The notes below the pieces were generated by a model that was not told the DNA's origin, made no database searches, and was given only the letters and a program-made list of their open reading frames with translations. A DNA stretch of 5,840 bases, from positions 1-5,840 of the forward strand of contig JAAWDC010000128.1 of the NCBI GenBank assembly GCA_022793565.1, read 5' to 3'. This document shows, one piece after another, positions 1 to 5,840 of this stretch (the first letter of the stretch is position 1; each line of letters opens with the position of its first letter). Origin of the DNA: Bacilli bacterium (GTDB taxonomy: Bacteria; Bacillota_I; Bacilli_A; RF39; UBA660). Position numbers and translations under genes: made by a program.

Positions 1-659
1 CAGTAGAGGAAGAACCAAAAGAGGAAGAAATTCCAGTAAGTGAAATAAAACCAGAACAGCCTTCCTTTACGAAAGAAGAAGAAGCAAATCTAAGTGATGT
101 CACAGTAGAGGAAGAACCAAAAGAGGAAGAAATTCCAGTAAGTGAAATAAAACCAGAACAGCCTTCCTTTACGAAAGTAGAAGAAGTAAATCCAAGTGAT
201 GTCGCAGTAGAGGAAGAACCAAAAGAAGAGGAAATTTCAGTAAATGAAATAAAACCAGAACAGCCTTCCTTTACGAAAGAAGAAGCAAATCTAAGTGATG
301 TCACAGTAGAGGAAGAATCAAAAGAGGAAGAAATTCCAGTAAGTGAAATAAAACCAGAACATTCTCCCTTTATTAGAGCAGAAGCAATAAATCAGAATGA
401 ATTTACAATTAAAGAAGAGATAAAAGAGGAATTTACCATAAACGAAGTGAAGACAGAAAAGATTCCTACCACAGCGATAGAAGAAATAAATCATGCAGAA
501 ATAGAAATTAGAGAAGAGAAACCAATAAAAAAAGAAGAATTAGAAGAAATTGAACAATTAGAGTTAACTCCAAATGGATTTTCTGCAATGTATATACTAG
601 TCACAATTTTAATGCTTACAATGATAGGAATTTCCATTTTAGGGATTATTTTATCGTAA
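1..659 (+). CDS. Acidic tandem-repeat protein with C-terminal membrane helix (5'-partial)
   Basis: The frame whose first complete codon begins at base 3 is open from the window edge to the TAA at 657-659, giving 218 visible residues; the N-terminus lies upstream. A GTG at 447 could be read as a start but the open frame and repeats continue far upstream, so it is internal. Residues 1-135 are four 33-34-residue repeats very rich in Glu, with Lys and Pro (cores VEEEPKEEE, SEIKPEQPSFTK and NLSDVT). Two degenerate copies follow to about residue 185. The last 23-25 residues (about 193-218, SAMYILVTILMLTMIG onward) form one strongly hydrophobic helix ending at the stop codon, so the visible part looks tail-anchored with the repeats as a long, probably disordered stalk. 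I do not recognise the family. A terminator and a new promoter follow, so it is probably not part of the rlmN operon. Coding is certain; function is unknown. Confidence 0.8.
   Translation, partial: VEEEPKEEEIPVSEIKPEQPSFTKEEEANLSDVTVEEEPKEEEIPVSEIKPEQPSFTKVEEVNPSDVAVEEEPKEEEISVNEIKPEQPSFTKEEANLSDVTVEEESKEEEIPVSEIKPEHSPFIRAEAINQNEFTIKEEIKEEFTINEVKTEKIPTTAIEEINHAEIEIREEKPIKKEELEEIEQLELTPNGFSAMYILVTILMLTMIGISILGIILS
3..407 (+). repeat. Four in-frame tandem repeats of 99-102 bp
   Basis: Units are 3-104 (102 bp), 105-206 (102 bp), 207-305 (99 bp, one GAA codon missing) and 306-407 (102 bp). By eye, units 1 and 2 differ at only four bases, all in the last third, and the first 72 bases are the same, synonymous positions included. 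Unit 3 differs in its first half (for example AAAGAAGAGGAAATTTCAG) but its end matches unit 1 apart from the missing codon. Unit 4 keeps the start and diverges after SEIKPE. Further degenerate copies (408-506 and about 507-560) remain visible only at protein level (IKEEIKEE, IREEKPIKKEE). The array decays toward the membrane helix and probably continues beyond the left edge. All length changes are whole codons, so the frame is kept. Confidence 0.93.
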
Positions 660-680
660 ACTTTACACTTCATATGACAA

Positions 681-716
681 AAAAAGAAGATTATCAAAAG
701 CGGTAGTCTTCTTTTT
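681..716 (+). terminator. Intrinsic terminator after the repeat-protein gene
   Basis: The arm 681-693 (AAAAAGAAGATTA) pairs with 704-716 (TAGTCTTCTTTTT) over 13 positions, with a single G-U wobble (691/706) and a 10-nt loop at 694-703. The 3' arm ends in five T, which act as both stem and U-tract. It begins 21 nt after the stop codon at 659 and lies just before the rlmN promoter, as expected for a boundary between two transcription units. The stem is A/T-rich with few G-C pairs, so termination may be incomplete. The A-run at 679-685 could also let it work on the opposite strand, but I see no gene ending there from the right. Confidence 0.72.
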
Positions 717-738
717 GTACGAAGAACGAAGAAGAGCA

Positions 739-747
739 TGCTATAAT
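739..747 (+). promoter_or_regulatory. Extended -10 promoter for the rlmN operon
   Basis: TGCTATAAT (TG at 739-740, consensus TATAAT at 742-747) is a perfect extended -10 element for the housekeeping sigma factor. I see no good -35 box at 16-18 bp spacing; TTGTAC at 715-720 is 21 bp away, which is too far. Extended -10 promoters often do without a -35. Transcription would begin near 754, leaving an unusually short leader of about 14 nt before the ATG at 768. It is the only promoter-like site found in the intergenic gap. Confidence 0.65.
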
Positions 748-767
748 AAAAATGTGGAAGTGGGACA

Positions 768-1835
768 ATGCAAAATATATATAATTTGACACTAAAAGAG
801 TTAGAAAACTATTTTATAGAAAAGAAAGATAAAAAGTTTAGAGCTACCCAAGTTTTTGAATGGCTTTATCGAAAAAAAATAGTCTCATGGGAAGAGATGA
901 CAAATCTAAAAAAAGAAGTAATTTTGGATCTTAGTGAAACTTTTGAGATGAGAACAATTCATATTACAAAAGTAGAAAAAGATCTAGATGTATCAAAATA
1001 TCTTTTTTCTTTAGATGATTCAGAAAAAGTAGAAGCAGTACTTATGAACCATGACTACGGAAATAGTGTCTGTATCTCAACACAAGTTGGATGTAATATG
1101 GGATGCAGATTCTGTGAAAGTGGTAGACTGAAAAAAATTAGAAATTTAGAAACACATGAAATGGTAGAGCAACTACTAGAAATAGAAAAAGAATGTGGAA
1201 AAAGAATTAGTCATGTAGTGGTAATGGGGATTGGAGAACCATTTGATAACTATGAAAATTTAATTAAATTTATAGAGATTATTAACAATGACCATGGAAT
1301 TGCATTAGGTAGTAGGCATATTACAGTATCAACATGTGGTATAATTCCAAAGATAGAAGAATTCTCTAATCTGCCATATCAGGTAAATTTAGCGATTAGT
1401 TTACATGCACCAACAGAGGAACTAAGAAATCAAATAATGCCCATTAATAAAGCATACCCACTAGAAAGTTTGATCCATACATTAAAAAAATATATTGAAA
1501 AAACAAATCGTCGAGTAACATTTGAATATATTTTATTAGAAGGAGTAAATGATACAAAAAAACACGCAGAACAACTTGCTAACTTAGTTCATGGAATGAA
1601 CTGCTATATTAATTTAATTCCATATAACGAAACCAATAATATATCATTTAAAAGAAGTAAAAAAGAGACGATTTTAGAATTTTATGATATACTAAAAAAG
1701 AATAAAATAAATGCTACTATCCGAAGGGAATTCGGTTCTAAAATAAGCGCAGCATGTGGACAACTAAGAAGTAAAAAGGAGGAAAACGATGAAATCATTT
1801 TGCATGACCAACACTGGAAAAGTGAGAGATCATAA
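768..1835 (+). CDS. rlmN: RlmN, 23S rRNA (adenine2503-C2)/tRNA (adenine37-C2) methyltransferase
   Basis: A radical-SAM enzyme of 355 residues, the normal length, which methylates C2 of A2503 in 23S rRNA and of A37 in some tRNAs in the cytoplasm. Residues 1-85 form the small N-terminal accessory domain. The 4Fe-4S site is CNMGCRFC, with C109, C113 and C116 (CX3CX2C). The SAM-binding motif MGIGEPFDNY begins at 153, RHITVSTCGIIPKI at 183, and SLHAP at 211. The second catalytic cysteine is C330 in SAACGQL, the residue that forms the methyl-protein intermediate. GIGEPFDN and the overall motif spacing match the Bacillus RlmN type rather than Cfr, which has GMGEALAN. ATG 768 is preceded at 7 nt by GGAAG (756-760), a moderate SD. 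About 22 residues follow GQL, roughly ten more than in B. subtilis RlmN as I recall it, because the gene reads on into stp. It is the first gene after the promoter. Confidence 0.96.
   Translation: MQNIYNLTLKELENYFIEKKDKKFRATQVFEWLYRKKIVSWEEMTNLKKEVILDLSETFEMRTIHITKVEKDLDVSKYLFSLDDSEKVEAVLMNHDYGNSVCISTQVGCNMGCRFCESGRLKKIRNLETHEMVEQLLEIEKECGKRISHVVVMGIGEPFDNYENLIKFIEIINNDHGIALGSRHITVSTCGIIPKIEEFSNLPYQVNLAISLHAPTEELRNQIMPINKAYPLESLIHTLKKYIEKTNRRVTFEYILLEGVNDTKKHAEQLANLVHGMNCYINLIPYNETNNISFKRSKKETILEFYDILKKNKINATIRREFGSKISAACGQLRSKKEENDEIILHDQHWKSERS
1776..1782 (+). promoter_or_regulatory. Strong Shine-Dalgarno site for stp inside rlmN
   Basis: AAGGAGG lies 6 nt before the ATG at 1789 and is the best ribosome binding site in the window. 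It fixes the stp start at 1789 rather than at the second ATG (1804, Met6), and it lies wholly within the rlmN coding sequence, so the 47-nt gene overlap is probably real and not an artefact of start choice. Confidence 0.85.
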
Positions 1836-2535
1836 TGAAGACAGTGTAATTATTGTCAGAAACAAAAATAATGACTACCTATTAGCTGTTGCTGATGGGA
1901 TGGGAGGACACTCTGCAGGAGAAGTTGCCTCATCCATCGCTATTAGTTATTTAGGAAAACATTTCCAAGAAAGCTTTGTTGAATTGGCAAAAGAAGAAGC
2001 CATCGAATGGCTAAGAAATGCTGCAACAGAAATTAATCGTATGATTTATAGTTATGCTGCAGATCATCCAGAAAGTAAGGGGATGGGTTCTACTTTAGTT
2101 GTCGGAATCCATACAAAAGATTATATATTGTTTGGAAATATTGGAGACTCTAGTGGATTTGTCATGAAAAATCAAAAATTACATAAAGTTACTTATGATC
2201 ACACATTAGTAAATTTACTAGTAACTGCAGGAGAATTGACAAAAGAAGAAGCAAAAAATCATCCAAAGAAAAATGTCTTGATGAAAGCACTAGGAGCAAC
2301 AAACCCAATTGACATTGATATTTTTGATTGTGATATGGGTGTATCTGAAATATTTCTTTGTAGCGATGGATTAACTAATATGCTAGAAGAAGATCAAATT
2401 CAAAAAGTATTAACAAGCGATGAATTAATTGAAGATAAGGTGAATCGATTAATCAATAAAGCCAATAACCGAGGTGGATTAGATAATATTTCAATCGCGT
2501 ATTTGATTAGAGATAAAGAAGGTGAAGAAGAATGA
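1789..2535 (+). CDS. stp: PP2C-family Ser/Thr protein phosphatase (Stp/PrpC)
   Basis: A cytoplasmic metal-dependent (PPM/PP2C) phosphatase of 248 residues, the usual length for the bacterial single-domain form, expected to reverse phosphorylation by the kinase encoded next. Visible motifs: GKVRDHNED (10-18) with phosphate-binding R13 and metal ligand D18; VADGMGGHSAGE (34-45) with D36/G37; GMGSTLV (98-104); GNIGDSSGF (116-124) with D120; the flap-like region KVTYDHTLVNLLV followed by NHPKKNVLMKALG; LCSDGL (190-195) with D193; and RGGLDNISI (228-236) with D232. All metal-binding aspartates are present. One oddity is GDSS where most relatives have GDSR (S122). The start at 1789 is supported by a perfect SD. 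The gene overlaps rlmN by 47 nt and prkC by 4 nt, so translation of phosphatase and kinase is probably coupled. The symbol follows family usage; prpC is the Bacillus name. Confidence 0.95.
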   Translation: MKSFCMTNTGKVRDHNEDSVIIVRNKNNDYLLAVADGMGGHSAGEVASSIAISYLGKHFQESFVELAKEEAIEWLRNAATEINRMIYSYAADHPESKGMGSTLVVGIHTKDYILFGNIGDSSGFVMKNQKLHKVTYDHTLVNLLVTAGELTKEEAKNHPKKNVLMKALGATNPIDIDIFDCDMGVSEIFLCSDGLTNMLEEDQIQKVLTSDELIEDKVNRLINKANNRGGLDNISIAYLIRDKEGEEE

Positions 2536-4430
2536 TAGAAAAGGGGCAAAAGATTAATGATCGTTATGAGATCATTAAAAGTATTGGTGAAGGTGGTATG
2601 GCCAATGTATATCTAGCTTACGATACTATTTTAGATCGTCGAGTGGCCATTAAAGTTCTAAGAGGCGATTTATCTAACGACGAAAAATTTGTTCGTCGTT
2701 TTCAAAGAGAAGCACTATCAGCTTCTAGTCTATCACATCCTAATATTGTAGAAATGTATGATGTTGGTGAAGATAATGGCATTTATTATATTGTAATGGA
2801 ATACATTGAAGGCAAAACATTAAAACAATTAATAAAGAAAAGAGGAAGTCTAACTCTAAGTGAAGCAATTGACATTATGCTGCAATTAACGGATGGAATT
2901 TCCCATGCTCATGATAGTTATATTATTCATAGAGATTTAAAACCACAGAACATCTTAATTAAAGAAGATGGCATGATCAAGATTACAGATTTTGGAATTG
3001 CCATGGCCCTAAACAGTACACAATTAACACAGACAAATTCTGTAATGGGTTCTGTTCATTATCTTCCACCAGAGCAAGCAAGTGGAAAAGGATCAACAAT
3101 TAGAAGTGATATCTATTCTATGGGGATTCTGTTCTTTGAATTATTAACGGGAAATTTACCATTCAAAGGGGATAATGCAGTTGAAATAGCATTAAAACAA
3201 ATGAGGGATGATATTCCAAGAATTAGAAAGAAAAATCCTGCGATTCCACAAAGTGTTGAGAATGTTGTTTTAAAAGCAACTGCCAAAAATCCTAAAAATC
3301 GTTATGCAGATGCTAAGGAAATGCATGCAGATTTATTAACAGTGTTAAATGACGAAAGAATGGAAGAAAAAAGAATAGATTTTAAGTATCCTGAACACGA
3401 CTTTGATGACAACACAAGAACAATTACAACAGTAAAGAAGAAAACAGACGAAAAGATCAAAGAAACAGAGCACGAGGAAGATGAAATTCCAAAAGAAAAA
3501 GTAGATAATCCAAAAGAGGAAACCAAAGAGGAAACAACTGAGGAAGTAAAAAAAGAAGAAGTAATAGAAGAAGAGGAAAACGAAGAAGATAAAATTGTAA
3601 AAGGAACAAATACTGTCATTTGGATATTAACAGGAATTTTTACAGTGGCCGTAATTGCGGTAGTCAGTGTTTTCTTAGTATTCCCATATTTCACAAAAAC
3701 GCCAGATGTAGAAGTACCAAATGTATCAGAACTTACAGTAGTAGATGCTGAAAGAGTATTAAAAGAAAAAGGATTTGAGGTTGCTTTAGAAACCAAAAAA
3801 GAGGAAAATGGTACAATAGAAAAAGGGCACGTTATAAAAACTTCTCCATCTGCTGGTAGAACGGTAAAAAAGGGAAGTACAATTACACTATATGAATCAA
3901 CAGGTCAAAAAATCTATGAGGTAGAAGATTATACTGGAAAGAATTATGTAGAAATAAAAATAGAATTAGAAAAAGTTTATGGATTAGTAGTAGATGTTCA
4001 AAAAAGAGAAGTGGAAGATGCTTCACAATATACAGCAGAACAGATTATAGGACAAAGTGTAGAAGCAGGAAATACTCTAGTAAAGGGAGACTCTATCGTA
4101 CTCTATATTCCAGATATAGAAGAGGGATATCCAGACATGATAGAGGATGGATGGACGATTGATGATGTTCAAGCATTTTGTGATAAGTATGATATTAAGT
4201 TAACGATTGAGTATCAACCAACCACAGAATTCCCAGAAGGAACTTTGATATCACAATCAAGAAGTGCTAAGACTCCAATTGTTGCAGGAAGTACTTTAAA
4301 AGTAGTAGTTGCCCAAGAACCAGTCGCAACACCAACACCGTCACCAACACCATCTTCAACGCCAACACCAACAGGTTCACCAGAACCAACTACTTCTCCA
4401 ACACCAACAGCACCAACAGATTCTGAGTAA
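2532..4430 (+). CDS. prkC: PASTA-domain membrane Ser/Thr protein kinase (PrkC/Stk)
   Basis: A 632-residue transmembrane kinase that responds to peptidoglycan fragments or lipid II and phosphorylates cytoplasmic targets in cell-wall, division and translation pathways. The kinase domain is about 10-275: glycine loop GEGGMANVY (19-27), VAIK lysine K41, helix-C E60, catalytic HRDLKPQN (133-140, D135), DFG (153-155), a Thr/Ser-rich activation segment (163-175) typical of autophosphorylation, and PPEQ in place of APE. A very acidic, Lys/Glu-rich linker spans about 300-356. One membrane helix lies at about 362-386. Outside are three PASTA repeats: about 392-456, 460-527 and 530-594. The protein ends in a Pro/Thr/Ser tail (about 596-632) with TPTPSPTP-type repeats. 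The start ATG overlaps the stp stop (ATGA, 2532-2535), with AAGGTG at 2519-2524 as a moderate SD. All catalytic residues are intact. Confidence 0.97.
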   Translation: MIEKGQKINDRYEIIKSIGEGGMANVYLAYDTILDRRVAIKVLRGDLSNDEKFVRRFQREALSASSLSHPNIVEMYDVGEDNGIYYIVMEYIEGKTLKQLIKKRGSLTLSEAIDIMLQLTDGISHAHDSYIIHRDLKPQNILIKEDGMIKITDFGIAMALNSTQLTQTNSVMGSVHYLPPEQASGKGSTIRSDIYSMGILFFELLTGNLPFKGDNAVEIALKQMRDDIPRIRKKNPAIPQSVENVVLKATAKNPKNRYADAKEMHADLLTVLNDERMEEKRIDFKYPEHDFDDNTRTITTVKKKTDEKIKETEHEEDEIPKEKVDNPKEETKEETTEEVKKEEVIEEEENEEDKIVKGTNTVIWILTGIFTVAVIAVVSVFLVFPYFTKTPDVEVPNVSELTVVDAERVLKEKGFEVALETKKEENGTIEKGHVIKTSPSAGRTVKKGSTITLYESTGQKIYEVEDYTGKNYVEIKIELEKVYGLVVDVQKREVEDASQYTAEQIIGQSVEAGNTLVKGDSIVLYIPDIEEGYPDMIEDGWTIDDVQAFCDKYDIKLTIEYQPTTEFPEGTLISQSRSAKTPIVAGSTLKVVVAQEPVATPTPSPTPSSTPTPTGSPEPTTSPTPTAPTDSE

Positions 4431-4447
4431 ATAAAATAGGGGGTTTT

Positions 4448-5281
4448 ATGGAAGGACAGATTATTAAGATCATTAGTAATTTATATACAGTATCCAGTGA
4501 AGATAAAGTATTTGAATGTCGCTCTCGGGGAAAATTTCGAAACGAAGGAATAACGCCAGTAGTAGGGGATTATGTTAGATTTAATGAAAAAGAATGTTAC
4601 ATTTTAGAGATTCTACCAAGAAAGAATGCACTAATCCGTCCCCTAGTTAGTAACATAGATCAAGGCTTGATCGTAACGAGTGTAAAACACCCAGACTTCT
4701 CTTCTAATTTACTAGATAAATTGATTGCTATATTAGAATATCATAACATTGAGCCAGTACTTTGTTTTTCCAAATGGGATCTGCTATCAGCAGAAGAAAC
4801 AAGGGAAATGGAGCTCATTTGTAATTATTATAAAAAAATAGGATATTCTGTAGTAAAAAATACGGAGTTAGACAGAATTAAACAACTACTAGAAGGAAAG
4901 ACTACAGTATTTACTGGCCAAACAGGTGCAGGAAAATCTAGTTTAATGAACCATTTAGATAGTAATCTAAATCTAGAAACAGGTGAAATATCAGAAGCCT
5001 TAGGTCGTGGAAAACATACGACTAGACATACCGAGTTAATAGAAATGTATGGTGGAAAAGTTTTAGATACTCCAGGATTTTCCTCTGTAGATCTTAAAGA
5101 TCTAACTAAAGAAGAAATTAGAGATACTTTCATAGAATTTCAGCAATATCCATGTCCTTTTCGAGATTGTATGCACCAATTTGAAAAGGAATGTGAAGTG
5201 AAGAAAAATGTAGAGAATGGGAACATTTTATCCACCAGATACGAGAATTATATTAAGTTTTTAAACCCCAAGAAATGGTAA
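4448..5281 (+). CDS. rsgA: RsgA, 30S ribosome-maturation GTPase (CpgA/YloQ/YjeQ family)
   Basis: A circularly permuted GTPase of 277 residues, slightly shorter than the roughly 290-300 usual for the family, which binds the 30S subunit and checks late assembly, using ribosome-stimulated GTP hydrolysis. Residues 1-62 form the OB fold (VVGDYVRF at 38-45). The G motifs appear in permuted order: G4 SKWDL (108-112), G1 GQTGAGKSS (157-165), G2 HTTRH (190-194), G3 DTPGF (207-211). The C-terminal zinc domain has C236, C241, H243 and C249 in CPFRDCMHQFEKEC. G4 has Ser in place of the usual Asn; B. subtilis CpgA has a similar change (TKxD), so this is within family variation. AGGGGG at 4438-4443 lies 4 nt before the ATG and serves as SD. 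It sits 17 nt after prkC, a conserved Firmicutes order. Bacillus CpgA is reported as a PrkC substrate, which fits this neighbour. Confidence 0.95.
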   Translation: MEGQIIKIISNLYTVSSEDKVFECRSRGKFRNEGITPVVGDYVRFNEKECYILEILPRKNALIRPLVSNIDQGLIVTSVKHPDFSSNLLDKLIAILEYHNIEPVLCFSKWDLLSAEETREMELICNYYKKIGYSVVKNTELDRIKQLLEGKTTVFTGQTGAGKSSLMNHLDSNLNLETGEISEALGRGKHTTRHTELIEMYGGKVLDTPGFSSVDLKDLTKEEIRDTFIEFQQYPCPFRDCMHQFEKECEVKKNVENGNILSTRYENYIKFLNPKKW

Positions 5282-5299
5282 GAGGGAAGGAGAATAAGA

Positions 5300-5840
5300 A
5301 TGAAAATAGCAGCATCTTTCTTATCTTGTAAAAAAATCAAAGAAGGAATTCAAAAATTGTCATTAACAGATGTTGACTACATCCATGTTGATTTAGTAGA
5401 TGGAACTATGAATGAAGGAAGACAAATTCCAATACGCAAACTAAAGAAGATATATAAATATACAAATAAACGACTAGATGTCCATTTGATGGTAAAAAAT
5501 CCTCAAAAGTATATCCCCAAATTTGCCTTGCTAAACACAGAAAATATTATTTTTCCAATAGAAATAGAAAACGGAATTGAGAAAAATCTTGAATTAATTC
5601 GAAGTTTTAGTATTCACTGCGGTCTAGCGATTAATCCAAGCACAGAACTTTCCAGACTAAAACCATACTTAGATAAAATTGATGTAGTATTAGTAATGGC
5701 TGCAGAGCCAGGATATGGTGGACAACCCTTTATGGAGGAAACTACTTCACGAATTCAAATGTTAAAAAAGATGATCGAAGAAGCAAAAGCTAACATCTCT
5801 ATTACAGTTGATTGTGGGATCAATGAAGAAACAGTCAAGA
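5300..5840 (+). CDS. rpe: Ribulose-phosphate 3-epimerase family protein, divergent (3'-partial)
   Basis: The frame from ATG 5300 stays open to the window end, giving 180 of an expected 210-220 residues. AAGGAG at 5287-5292, 7 nt upstream, supports the start, and the gene is 18 nt after rsgA, where Firmicutes commonly carry rpe. The family is a cytoplasmic TIM barrel that interconverts ribulose-5-phosphate and xylulose-5-phosphate. The metal and catalytic set is visible: S6 in AASFLS, H29 and D31 in IHVDLVDG, H62 in DVHLM, and D171 in TVDCGI. The phosphate-binding region EPGYGGQPF (136-144) is kept. Several usually conserved positions differ: VDGTMNEG in place of MDGxFVPN, EPG for NPG, VDCG for VDGG, and no histidine near FPIEIE (85-90), where relatives have TVHxE. 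The fold and metal site are well supported; exact substrate is less so. An epimerase-related enzyme acting on another sugar phosphate is possible. Confidence 0.8.
   Translation, partial: MKIAASFLSCKKIKEGIQKLSLTDVDYIHVDLVDGTMNEGRQIPIRKLKKIYKYTNKRLDVHLMVKNPQKYIPKFALLNTENIIFPIEIENGIEKNLELIRSFSIHCGLAINPSTELSRLKPYLDKIDVVLVMAAEPGYGGQPFMEETTSRIQMLKKMIEEAKANISITVDCGINEETVK

Noticed and set aside
3..407. Direct repeats resembling a CRISPR array
   Set aside because: The repeat units are contiguous with no unique spacers, are 99-102 bp long, and are translated in one open frame as a repetitive protein.
447..659. Small separate 70-residue membrane protein starting at GTG 447
   Set aside because: The same frame is open to the left edge and continues the repeat pattern across 447, and there is no SD before the GTG, so it is the tail of a longer gene.
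491..739. Minus-strand open frame opposite the membrane-helix region
   Set aside because: It lies antisense to a coding region and runs through the terminator; the composition is that expected from the complement of Glu/Lys codons.
786..815. TTGACA (786-791) with TATTTT 18 bp downstream, a possible promoter
   Set aside because: It lies inside the N-terminal coding region of rlmN with a weak -10, and would produce a transcript lacking the rlmN start; the site at 739-747 is better placed.
768..1835. Cfr-type antibiotic-resistance methyltransferase
   Set aside because: The motifs MGIGEPFDNY, RHITVSTCG and the Bacillus-like layout identify RlmN, and the operon context is the housekeeping rlmN-stp-prkC order.
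3302..3796. Minus-strand Ser/Val-rich open frame opposite prkC
   Set aside because: It is the complement of the Glu/Lys-rich linker and PASTA region; low complexity, no recognisable domain, and the + strand protein is certain.
4769..4783. Loss of G4 function in RsgA (SKWD instead of NKxD)
   Set aside because: Ser/Thr at this position is seen in family members such as B. subtilis CpgA, and all other G motifs and zinc ligands are intact.
4828..5133. Minus-strand open frame opposite rsgA
   Set aside because: It lies over the G1-G3 motifs of a clear GTPase and has no recognisable features.

Overview
The window is AT-rich, densely coded and entirely on the + strand. It shows the conserved Firmicutes gene order rlmN - stp (PP2C) - prkC (PASTA kinase) - rsgA - rpe, preceded by the 3' end of an unrelated repeat-protein gene. 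RlmN most resembles the Bacillus type (for example MGIGEPFDN and RHITVST). The kinase has extracellular PASTA domains and the Shine-Dalgarno sites are strong, so a low-GC Gram-positive is likely (Bacilli, Erysipelotrichia or a Clostridia-like gut lineage). This placement is inference; the species cannot be read from the window. TGA is used as a stop (end of stp) and tryptophans are TGG, which argues against the mycoplasma code.

Layout: bases 1-659 hold the C-terminal part of an acidic protein made of 33-34-residue tandem repeats ending in a single C-terminal membrane helix; its N-terminus is outside the window. Bases 660-767 are the only real intergenic gap. It contains a hairpin terminator (681-716) followed by an extended -10 promoter (739-747), so a new transcription unit starts at rlmN (768). 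rlmN overlaps stp by 47 nt, stp overlaps prkC by 4 nt (ATGA), and 17- and 18-nt gaps with SD sites separate prkC, rsgA and rpe. rpe runs off the right edge. I see no terminator inside 768-5840, which fits one operon.

How the genes work together: RlmN methylates 23S rRNA and tRNA, and RsgA is a GTPase that checks late 30S subunit maturation. The PP2C phosphatase and the membrane PASTA kinase form the usual reversible Ser/Thr/Tyr phosphorylation pair that senses cell-wall material. Homologues of RsgA (CpgA) are known kinase substrates in Bacillus. Rpe links the pentose phosphate pathway. The cluster therefore joins envelope sensing with ribosome assembly and central metabolism.

No clearly new system is present. 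The items most worth a second look are the acidic tandem-repeat protein, the divergent Rpe, the rlmN/stp overlap and the Pro/Thr/Ser tail on the kinase ectodomain.
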